Notes under the pieces: generated by a model | What the model was told of the DNA's origin: nothing | What the model saw: the letters and a program-made list of their open reading frames with translations, nothing else | The model's database searches: none | In this document: piece after piece, positions 1 to 5,900 of the stretch | How positions within the stretch are numbered: the first letter of the stretch is position 1 | Layout of the letters: each line of letters begins with the position of its first letter | Made by a program: the position numbers and the translations under genes | DNA from: a bacterium | GTDB taxonomy: Bacteria > Electryoneota > RPQS01 | DNA length: 5,900 nucleotides | Direction: 5' to 3' | Assembly: GCA_028711875.1 (NCBI GenBank) | Contig: JAQTRJ010000155.1 | Span: 1 to 5,900, forward strand

Positions 1-439
1 TCTCCTTTAGCATCGGCGATTCGGTCTGGGTGATGTCATCAACACAACTCCATATGCCGGTATTTGTGGCTCTGTCTGTAGGAAACTGAAGCATCTTCAC
101 ACGGGTATTGGACTTTAAACCTAGATCGGTCAGCACCTGACTGATCCAACTTTCATGGATCGCAATGATGTTCGTCAAGACCACCCTGGCCAGGTGGTCC
201 TGCTGTTGTTGCCATGTCATCTCTAGACATGCTCGTTTGATGTTTGCGCCGTTAATGCCGCTTCCTGTGACAAATCTTTCTCTTAGCTCATCGACTGTGG
301 GATCACTTCTAACACTTGCGTATCCAGCGACCTGCCAGCGAAGATTCCACATGCCAACCGCCAACGGCCAGATCTGGTCAAATAGGTATGTGATTTGTCC
401 AAAATGGATGTTTGTAGCTTCGAAAAATGTGCGTCGCAT
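1..439 (-). CDS. Unrecognised protein, N-terminal 146 residues, cut by window edge
   Basis: The minus-strand frame is open from ATG at 439 to the left edge with no stop, so the gene continues outside the window. The start is supported by a Shine-Dalgarno-like AAGGGAG about 6 bases upstream of the ATG (GGGAG, then cgtgac, then ATG). I do not recognise the family. The N-terminus reads MRRTFFEATNIHFGQ. It has a Trp-rich stretch near residues 28-40 (WPLAVGMWNLRW) and a probably helical central part around residues 75-110 containing WQQQQDHLARVV and IIAIHESWISQVL. The phrase LQFPTD lies near residue 122. There is no signal peptide and no clear membrane segment, so it is probably cytoplasmic. It begins 64 bases after the stop of an integrase remnant on the same strand and is more A+T-rich than the efflux genes, which fits accessory or transferred DNA. 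A helical defence-type protein is possible, but no catalytic motif supports that. I am confident that it is coding and have no functional assignment. Confidence 0.75.
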   Translation of the reverse strand, partial: MRRTFFEATNIHFGQITYLFDQIWPLAVGMWNLRWQVAGYASVRSDPTVDELRERFVTGSGINGANIKRACLEMTWQQQQDHLARVVLTNIIAIHESWISQVLTDLGLKSNTRVKMLQFPTDRATNTGIWSCVDDITQTESPMLKE

Positions 440-503
440 GTCACGCTCCCTTCGATTTGTTATCAGAAATCTATTAAATAAATCGAAAAGTGCAATCACT
501 TCA

Positions 504-662
504 CTAGAACGGCAGCTTGTCCATCGCCTCTCTCTTGTGGCTCGCAGGGACGTGGGCATAGACTGACTCGGTGACCTTGATGGACGCATGTCCCAGGATC
601 TTGCTCACGGTGAACATGTCGACTCCGGCCAGAATCAGGTGAACAGTCGCGGTGTGTCTCAA
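504..662 (-). pseudogene. C-terminal remnant of a tyrosine recombinase (phage-type integrase)
   Basis: Reading leftwards from about 662 to the TAG at 504-506, one frame gives LRHTATVHLILAGVDM and then SKILGHASIKVTESVYAHV, ending in REAMDKLPF. This is the characteristic end of tyrosine recombinases. It contains the second catalytic Arg (codon 657-659, in LRHT), the LGH histidine (codon 588-590) and the nucleophilic Tyr (codon 558-560, in VYAHV). These enzymes cut and rejoin DNA at attachment sites through that Tyr. Only about 52 residues match. The His normally found three residues before LRHT's Arg is a Ser here. The sequence further upstream (to a stop near 762) does not resemble an integrase, and no N-terminal domain or first catalytic Arg is present. 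The remnant is therefore inactive and lost its 5' part by deletion or rearrangement. It suggests a former mobile element boundary near 660. The family call is firm, and the exact break point is uncertain by about 10 bases. Confidence 0.8.
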
Positions 663-735
663 TGATGAACGGATAGATGCTGCTATTAAACTGGGTATTT
701 TTCGTGGAGCGGTGGTAGTAAAGAGTGATGGGAAG

Positions 736-760
736 AGCCGATCCGGATTCCGGATCGGCT
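736..760 (-). terminator. Strong hairpin after the efflux operon, probable terminator
   Basis: Bases 736-746 (AGCCGATCCGG) pair perfectly with 750-760 (CCGGATCGGCT) around a 3-base loop, giving an 11-bp GC-rich stem. It lies about 36 bases past the pump stop codon (797-799) in the direction of transcription. On the minus strand the stem is followed by CTTCCCATCACTCTTT, which lacks a proper run of T. Intrinsic termination may therefore be weak, and the hairpin may instead protect the 3' end of the mRNA. It also separates the efflux operon from the integrase remnant. Confidence 0.55.
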
Positions 761-796
761 ATTCTGTCGCGAGATATCAATCGTTTGTTTCGCGAA

Positions 797-3700
797 TCAC
801 ACCGCGTCGTCGGCGTCGGCCCGTTCGGGAATGGTCAGCGGCGGCTGGCTTGGCTTGCGCTTCCAAGAGGCTTGAAGCCGCGCGATCCAGAAGTCGAGCT
901 TGACATAAAACGACGGAACCACGAGCAGACTCAGCGCCGTCGCCACCAGCACCCCGCCGATCACGGCAATCGCCATCGGCGAACGGATTTCCGTGCCGGG
1001 GCCAAGTCCGAGCGCCGGCGGCAGCGCAGCCATCATCGTCGCGATGGACGTCATGATGATCGGCCGGAGCCGGATCGGCCCGGCGGTGAGCATGGCATCG
1101 TGCGCGGTTTTCCCTCGCAGCCGGTGTTGGTTGGCGTAGTCCACCAGAATAATGGAATTCTTTTTCACGATTCCCATCAAGAGCAGCAGTCCAATCATGC
1201 TGAAGATGTTCAGCGATTTTCCAAAGATGAGCAGCGCCAGCGCCGCGCCGACCACGGAGAGCGGAAGAATCGTCAGAATCGTGACGGGATGCGAGAACGA
1301 GTTGAACTGCGAGGCCAGCACCATGTAGGCGATGATGATGCCGAGCACGAGCGCGAACAACAGGCTGCCCATGGATTCCTTGAAGGCGACGCTCGATCCG
1401 CCCAGCACCGTGCGATAGCCGGCCGGCAGTTCCTGACTCAGATTTTCCACGTAGCGAATCGCCTCGTCCTGAGATCGTCCGGGCGCGACGTTGGCATAAA
1501 TGGAGATCGCGCGTTCGCGGTCGCGGCGGTAGATCGCCTGCAGAGCGGGCTTCTCCTCGAAGGCGACGAGCGACGACAGCGGAATCAATTCGCCGGTTCG
1601 GCTGCGCACTCGCAAGCGCGAAATATCCTCCTGACGACGCCGTTGATCCGCCATCAGCCGCGCGCGCACGTCCACCCGCCGGCCGCCGCTGCTGTATTTG
1701 CCGATTCGTTCACCGCCGATCAGCGTGTTGATCGAGGTGGCGACGTCTTCGATGGACACTCCCAAATCGGCGCAGCGCGCGCGGTCTGGGAGAATCCGCA
1801 GCTCGGGCACGCCGATGCGATAGTCGGTATCCACGTCCACGGCGTATCCGCTCGCGGACAGCTTGGCGGTGATTTCGCCGCTCAGACTCTCGAGCGTGCT
1901 CCAGTCCGGTCCGCGAATGGAGAACTCGATGGGAAAGCCGCGCTGCGCGGTGAGTCCCGCCTGCGAGAGGTCCTGCACCACCGCGCGCAGACCGGGAATG
2001 GAATTCAGTTTTTGCCGCAGCGTCGTCGCGAACTGCACCTGCGTCATCTTCCGCTGCGAGGATGGGACCAGTGTCACGAACAGCACGCCACCGCTGACGC
2101 TGCCGCTTGAGCCGCCTCCCATCCCCCCGACGGATCCGAAAATCCGCTCCACTTCCGGAAACGTTTCGAGCACCGCTTCCGCCTTACGAAACAGTTGATC
2201 CGTTTCGTAGATATCCGAAGCCACCGCTGTCTGTAAGCGGATCATGAGCCTGCTTTGATCCTGCGAGGGGACGAATTCCCCCGGCAGCGCCCGCAGCATG
2301 AACATGGAAGCCAGAAAGATCACTCCGGCGGAAGCGAGAATCGTTCCCGGCCGGCGCAACGCTTTGCTTAAACGGTGGTAATAGATTCCGGCGACGCGTC
2401 GGAATTGATCGTCCACCCAGCGGCCTAAGCGATTCCGGTTTTCGCGCGATACGTCGAGAATCTGCGAACAGCGCGCCGGAGCCAGTGTCACCGCCTCGAT
2501 GTACGACAGCATGATCGCCACGCATAGCGTCACGCCGAACTGCAAAAAGAACTTGCCGATGATCCCCTTCATGAACACCACCGGAAGGAAGATCGCCACC
2601 ACCGCCAGCGTGGCGGAAAACGCCGGGAAGGTGATTTCCTTCGTGCCTTCGAGCGCCGCGGTTTTTCTGTCTTTTCCCATTTCCGCGTGTCGGACGATGT
2701 TCTCCAGCACCATGATCGCGTCGTCGACCACGATTCCCACCGCCAGCGCCAGTCCCAGAAGCGTGAAGGTGTTCAGCGTGAACCCGAGAAAATAGATCAC
2801 GGCCAGCGTGCCGAACAAGGACATGGGAATGGCCAGCACCACGTTCAGCGCGTTCGAAATGGAGCCTAAGAACAACCAGCACACCAGCGCCGTGAGCAGC
2901 ACCGATAGCACGAGTTCGAACTGGATTTCGTGGACGGAATCTTCGATGAATTGCGTTGTGTCGAAGTTGATTCCGAGTTCCATGCCCTCGGGCAGAGTTT
3001 TCTGAATCAGCGCCATCTGCTCGCGCACGGCCTGAGCCACGGCCACGGCATTGGCCCCGCGCTGCTTGCGAATGCCGATGCCGTTGGCAGGCTGTCCGTT
3101 CACGCGGGCGAGCCGGCGCACGTCCTCGAACCCGTCCTCGACGATAGCAACGTCCGCAAGATAGATCGCGCCGCCGGGCAATTCCTTGACGACGATCTTC
3201 CTCAGCGTTTCCAGATCGAGCGCTTCGCCCATCACCCGCACGCTGACTTCGCGCCCGGAGGTTTCCAAGCGCCCGGCCGGAAGCTCGACGTGTTCGCGCT
3301 GCAGCGCCTGCACGACGTCGGCAATGGTCAGGCCCTTCGCGTCGAGACTTTCGGCGTCAATCCACAGCCGGATATTCCGCTCGAGCCAGCCGCCCATGGT
3401 GATTTCACCGACGCCGGGAATCGTCTGCAACTTCTCGCGCACTTGATAGCGGGCGATGTCGCTGATCAGCTGCCGCGGATAGGGCCCGGACAGGCCGATC
3501 CACATGATCGGATTGTCTTCGGGATTGGACTTGGATACCACCGGCGGATCCAAGTCCCGCGGGAGTCTGCGCTGCGCCTGCGCCACCCGCGTCTGCACGT
3601 CCTGCAGCGCCACGTCCACGTTGCGCGACAGATCGAGTTCAATCGTTACCGACGCGCCGCCCTGCCGCGACACCGAGGTGATGCTCTTGATGCCCTCCAC

Positions 3701-3919
3701 TTGCGAGAGCGCTTCCTCGATAATCTCCACCACGTCGTTTTCGATGACCTCGGGCGCAGCGCCTTCCCATGAAATGCTGACGTTGATCGTGGGGAAATCC
3801 ACGTCGGGGAATTGGCTGATGCCGATGCGAAAGAGCGCGACGAGGCCGAACACGATCGTGCCGGCCATCAGCATCCAGGCCAGAACCGGTTTGCGAACGC
3901 AGACTTCCGTCAGGTTCAT
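797..3919 (-). CDS. RND efflux transporter, HAE1/AcrB-type inner-membrane pump
   Basis: This is a proton-driven antiporter that should work as a trimer in the inner membrane, taking substrates from the periplasm or membrane and passing them to an outer-membrane channel. The 1040 residues match the usual family length and the protein looks intact. TM1 is about residues 12-30. The first periplasmic porter part follows to about 335, with TM2-TM6 at about 336-480. TM7 is about 524-542, the second periplasmic part about 545-850, and TM8-TM12 about 852-1003. The proton-relay acids are visible in TM4 as GIVVDDAIMVLENI (Asp399, Asp400). The matching Lys is in TM10 as GIVKKNSIILVDYAN (Lys920 by position). 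The N-terminus (RKPVLAWML, then QFPDVDFPTINVSI) is typical of HAE1 pumps of the MdtB/MuxB kind rather than CzcA-type metal pumps. The start overlaps the adaptor stop as ATGA, with GGGAG 7 bases upstream, so translation is probably coupled. Residues 598-611 form an unusual Gly/Ser-rich loop. The substrate cannot be deduced; drugs, detergents, lipids or secondary metabolites are all possible. Confidence 0.96.
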   Translation of the reverse strand: MNLTEVCVRKPVLAWMLMAGTIVFGLVALFRIGISQFPDVDFPTINVSISWEGAAPEVIENDVVEIIEEALSQVEGIKSITSVSRQGGASVTIELDLSRNVDVALQDVQTRVAQAQRRLPRDLDPPVVSKSNPEDNPIMWIGLSGPYPRQLISDIARYQVREKLQTIPGVGEITMGGWLERNIRLWIDAESLDAKGLTIADVVQALQREHVELPAGRLETSGREVSVRVMGEALDLETLRKIVVKELPGGAIYLADVAIVEDGFEDVRRLARVNGQPANGIGIRKQRGANAVAVAQAVREQMALIQKTLPEGMELGINFDTTQFIEDSVHEIQFELVLSVLLTALVCWLFLGSISNALNVVLAIPMSLFGTLAVIYFLGFTLNTFTLLGLALAVGIVVDDAIMVLENIVRHAEMGKDRKTAALEGTKEITFPAFSATLAVVAIFLPVVFMKGIIGKFFLQFGVTLCVAIMLSYIEAVTLAPARCSQILDVSRENRNRLGRWVDDQFRRVAGIYYHRLSKALRRPGTILASAGVIFLASMFMLRALPGEFVPSQDQSRLMIRLQTAVASDIYETDQLFRKAEAVLETFPEVERIFGSVGGMGGGSSGSVSGGVLFVTLVPSSQRKMTQVQFATTLRQKLNSIPGLRAVVQDLSQAGLTAQRGFPIEFSIRGPDWSTLESLSGEITAKLSASGYAVDVDTDYRIGVPELRILPDRARCADLGVSIEDVATSINTLIGGERIGKYSSGGRRVDVRARLMADQRRRQEDISRLRVRSRTGELIPLSSLVAFEEKPALQAIYRRDRERAISIYANVAPGRSQDEAIRYVENLSQELPAGYRTVLGGSSVAFKESMGSLLFALVLGIIIAYMVLASQFNSFSHPVTILTILPLSVVGAALALLIFGKSLNIFSMIGLLLLMGIVKKNSIILVDYANQHRLRGKTAHDAMLTAGPIRLRPIIMTSIATMMAALPPALGLGPGTEIRSPMAIAVIGGVLVATALSLLVVPSFYVKLDFWIARLQASWKRKPSQPPLTIPERADADDAV

Positions 3920-5094
3920 GGAGTGGCTCCCGGTTTCGGCGCGCCGCCTTCGCCTTCCTTTCGGGAGATGCGCACGAGCGCGCCGTCGCTCAGGGCTTCC
4001 GCGCCGCGCACCACCAGCAGTTCTCCCGCGCTTAGGCCGCTTTGCACATCCACGAAACCACTCTCCGAGCGCAGACCGAGCAGCAGGACGCGTTCATGAG
4101 CCACGCTGTCTTCAACCACATAAGCCAGAAATCCGCGTTCGCTGGGACGAATTGCCATTTGCGGAATCGCCGGAAGCATTTCGGTCTCGCCAAGATGCAC
4201 CGCAACCTCGGCGAACGAGCCGGGACGCAGCCGATCACGATGCGCGTCGGTCACTTCGCCGGTGATGCCGACCATCCGCGTCACGGGATCGGCGGATTCG
4301 GCGACCGCGGTGATGATCGCGCGATAAACTGTCGTATCGTCGCGAATGCGAAAGGTCGCGTCCAAACCGGGATGCAGCGGGCGGGCCTCCTCGTCGGGGA
4401 CCAGAAACGTCAGCAGCAGCGGATTGCGGCGTACCAGCGTGGCCACCAGCGTTCCCGTCTGCACAAATTCGCCGGTACGCACCGAACGGGTTTGAATGAT
4501 TCCGGACACCGGCGCCGGGGCATAGGCGTAACGCTGATTCAGCAGGGCTAAATCGAGATTCGCGGCGGCTTGAATGGAATCCGCTTCCGCGGCGAGCGCC
4601 TTCGTCTGCCAGCTCTCAAGGTCTTCGGGACTGACGAACCCGGGATTCTGACTCTGAATATCTATGCGGCGCGTCAGTCCGGCCAGCGCCTCGCGCCGTG
4701 TCGCTTTCGCTTTCTCGAAAGCCGCGGCGGCGATCCGCACCGCCAGATCGAACCGCTCAGGCTCGATGGCCAGGAGCGTATCGCCCGCCGTGACCCGATC
4801 CCCCTCCTTAAAGCGCACCCGTTCCACCGATCCGCTGACCCGTGCCGTTACCTGTACGATCTCGAACGCCTTGACGCTGCCCACGGCCTGCACCACCCGC
4901 TCGCCGGCGTGCACTGTCACCGGAACCACTTCCATGGGAAACTTCATCCCCGCGGCGCGGCGTCCGGATTGGGGAGCGTTCGTTTTCCCGCAGCCGCTCG
5001 TCATCGCCAGAATGACTACGGCGATTATGGGAAGAAGAGCGACATGAAACCGCGAAGAGAAAAAACTCATGGGACTTCGGTGCAAACTACGCAT
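3916..5094 (-). CDS. Periplasmic adaptor (membrane fusion protein) of RND pump, probable lipoprotein
   Basis: This AcrA/MdtA-type adaptor should bridge the inner-membrane pump encoded next to it and an outer-membrane channel. Using the longest frame (392 residues), a hydrophobic segment at about 19-33 (ALLPIIAVVILAMTSGC) ends at Cys35. This suggests a lipoprotein signal, although the -3 residue is Thr rather than Leu. The first lipoyl half lies at about 77-110 (VSGSVERVRFKEGDRVTAGD), the helical hairpin at about 115-185, and the second lipoyl half at about 190-222 (APVSGIIQTRSVRTGEFV). The beta-barrel is about 225-300 (RPGSFAEVAV) and the membrane-proximal domain about 305-375. The start is uncertain. 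ATG at 5094 has no Shine-Dalgarno (CCTCTCCAACCTCC upstream). ATG at 5070, eight codons in, has a weak GAAG and gives a cleaner signal peptide beginning MSFFSSRF, so I slightly favour 5070. The stop overlaps the pump start by 4 bases. No regulator gene is adjacent. Confidence 0.94.
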   Translation of the reverse strand: MRSLHRSPMSFFSSRFHVALLPIIAVVILAMTSGCGKTNAPQSGRRAAGMKFPMEVVPVTVHAGERVVQAVGSVKAFEIVQVTARVSGSVERVRFKEGDRVTAGDTLLAIEPERFDLAVRIAAAAFEKAKATRREALAGLTRRIDIQSQNPGFVSPEDLESWQTKALAAEADSIQAAANLDLALLNQRYAYAPAPVSGIIQTRSVRTGEFVQTGTLVATLVRRNPLLLTFLVPDEEARPLHPGLDATFRIRDDTTVYRAIITAVAESADPVTRMVGITGEVTDAHRDRLRPGSFAEVAVHLGETEMLPAIPQMAIRPSERGFLAYVVEDSVAHERVLLLGLRSESGFVDVQSGLSAGELLVVRGAEALSDGALVRISRKEGEGGAPKPGATP

Positions 5095-5137
5095 GGAGGT
5101 TGGAGAGGATTTTTGAGCGCATGAAAACCATTCTAAT

Positions 5138-5166
5138 AATGTAGTCCGTTTTTATGAGAATTTCAA
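5138..5166 (-). promoter_or_regulatory. Predicted sigma70-like promoter of the efflux operon
   Basis: On the minus strand, TTGAAA (5161-5166; 5 of 6 matches to the -35 consensus) is followed after exactly 17 bases by TACATT (5138-5143; 4 of 6 matches to the -10 consensus). Transcription would begin near 5131, giving a leader of about 37 bases to the ATG at 5094 or about 61 bases to the ATG at 5070. The region is noticeably A+T-rich. Upstream lie a short palindrome, ACGGAgatTCCGT (5191-5203), and the repeat pair GGAATC/GATTCC (5178-5183 and 5196-5201). These could be regulator contacts, but they are short. The sigma factor preferences of the host are unknown. Confidence 0.45.
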
Positions 5167-5200
5167 GAAGCCATTTTGGAATCGGCGCTCACGGAGATTC

Positions 5201-5365
5201 CGTCCGGATTACGTGCAGAGCGATCCTTTCGTGTCCAATGACGATCCTGTGTTGAATCCGGCTTGGCGAGAATTAAGGCAGAGCTTCGGTGAGACCGTGG
5301 CTTATTTCAGGAGCATGTCAAGTCGGAATCCCTCCGGCCAATTCCGATCAGGACGTGGGTTGTGA
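5201..5365 (+). pseudogene. Possible decayed 3' end of a gene reading toward the right
   Basis: The frame ending at TGA 5363-5365 is open back to 5117 but has no plausible start. Its portion from about 5201 reads like real protein: DPFVSNDDPVLNPAW at 5222-5266, then RELRQSFGETVAYFRSMS to 5320. The pattern of Asp/Pro-rich turns, then W-x-x-L-R and G-x-T-x-x-Y, recalls from memory the segment before the C-terminal collagen-binding-like domain in some secreted glycoside hydrolases. This resemblance is weak and unverified. The expected continuation is not found in this frame or in the other two plus-strand frames to the right, so if real it is a truncated or frameshifted relic. It faces away from the efflux operon and overlaps that operon's upstream region. 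It may be chance. Confidence 0.25.
5323..5347. repeat. Short inverted repeat, 7-bp arms
   Basis: TCGGAAT (5323-5329) and ATTCCGA (5341-5347) are perfect inverted copies around an 11-base loop. There is no T-run on either side, so this is not a clear terminator. It lies inside the possible gene relic. It may be incidental. Confidence 0.3.
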
Positions 5366-5900
5366 AGTGGAGCACATGGAACGGAACGAACCGATCTGGA
5401 TTCTCAGTCCACTCCGGTCATGCGCGCGTCATTACGGGAAGGCTTTCTCTTTCAGGCAGGGATGTCACACTCCGATCACAGTCTGAATCCCGCCTGACGG
5501 AATTATTCTCGCCTGCGGTCAAGGGATGAACCTCGCCAACGCAATTTAGGTTTCCTCCAAGCCAACGGTCGTCACGGCGATTTTGAACAATGGAGATTGG
5601 TACAAATCTCCACATGTTGCATCTAATCATATGTAAACAATACTGTTGACGCGCCAACCGGAGCAAGCGGAGGAATCCGCGGTCCCCCAATGGGCCGGGA
5701 TTGCTGTCGCAGTTATCAATGCCTTCTCGTCAGTTTGCTGACGGCGCAACACGATCCTCGGGCTTAACTCTCCGTAGTGATTTGTATACTTTGTAGCTGG
5801 CTTCGTATAAGCTGGCACCTCCGGCTCAGGACAAGTTGCGGATCGCACGAGCGATTGCGTGAACCATTTTCGGACAGCGTCGGTTCCTATCGGCGCAGCA
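5366..5900. other. Stretch with no convincing gene
   Basis: I see no supported gene, RNA gene or mobile element in these 535 bases. The plus strand has an open frame without a start or clear protein character (5293-5529). The minus strand has one frame open from the right edge to TGA at 5627-5629, at least 90 codons; its composition is not persuasive and no motif is recognisable, but it could be the end of a gene starting outside. A small hairpin, CGTCAGtttgCTGACG, lies at 5728-5743 without a T-run. Base composition is mixed, with an A+T-rich patch around 5580-5645. Confidence 0.5.

Noticed and set aside
165..566. Plus-strand open frame of 133 codons at the left end
   Set aside because: It lies antisense to both the left-edge gene with a good ribosome binding site and the integrase remnant. 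Its Cys/Ser-rich product has no motif.
496..780. Minus-strand open frame of 94 codons covering the integrase remnant in another frame
   Set aside because: The integrase motifs with Arg, His and Tyr lie in a different frame. This frame starts inside the post-operon hairpin region and carries no motif.
725..2110. Long plus-strand open frame opposite the pump gene (461 codons)
   Set aside because: It is antisense to a clear RND transporter, its product is rich in Arg, His and Gln with no domain, and it arises from the GC-biased third positions of the real gene.
2184..2882. Minus-strand open frame of 232 codons inside the pump gene
   Set aside because: It is a different frame of the same strand within an intact family-length transporter. 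The Gly/His/Arg-rich product is not protein-like.
2930..3772. Plus-strand open frame of 280 codons opposite the pump N-terminal half
   Set aside because: Antisense shadow of the pump. No recognisable motif and no ribosome binding site supporting it.
3504..4265. Plus-strand open frame spanning the adaptor-pump junction
   Set aside because: Antisense to two well-supported overlapping genes, with a low-complexity Arg/Ser/Pro-rich product.
5289..5486. Plus-strand ATG-started frame of 65 codons
   Set aside because: No ribosome binding site or recognisable protein features. It competes with a more protein-like frame over its first part.
5728..5743. Small hairpin CGTCAGtttgCTGACG as a terminator
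   Set aside because: Only 6 bp with no T-run on either side and no gene clearly ending beside it.

Overview
The window holds a two-gene tripartite efflux operon, an integrase remnant with an unrecognised gene at the left edge, and a right flank with little convincing coding. All confident features read on the minus strand. The lipoprotein adaptor and RND pump imply a Gram-negative, diderm bacterium. The sequence alone does not place it in a phylum. The efflux genes are moderately GC-rich, while the left end (about 1-500) and parts of 5100-5200 look clearly richer in A+T by eye.

Layout in minus-strand reading order, from right to left. (1) 5117-5900 is mostly gene-poor. A plus-strand stretch around 5201-5365 translates into protein-like sequence without a start and may be a decayed gene end. 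(2) A sigma70-like promoter (5138-5166) precedes a membrane fusion protein (start 5094 or 5070, stop at 3916). (3) The fusion protein overlaps by 4 bases (ATGA) a full-length 1040-residue HAE1/AcrB-type RND transporter (3919-797). (4) A strong 11-bp hairpin (736-760) follows the pump gene by about 36 bases. (5) The C-terminal end of a tyrosine recombinase (about 662-504) has no N-terminal part. (6) A partial gene of unknown function starts at 439 with a good ribosome binding site and runs off the left edge.

The fusion protein and the pump should form the periplasmic and inner-membrane parts of a proton-driven tripartite efflux system. No outer-membrane channel and no regulator is encoded here, so those would be supplied from elsewhere. 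The left 660 bases look like the edge of an integrated element or genomic island that abuts the efflux operon. I did not find a clearly new system. The points most worth following are the unrecognised gene beside the integrase stump, and the glycine/serine-rich switch loop in the pump that lacks the expected phenylalanines.
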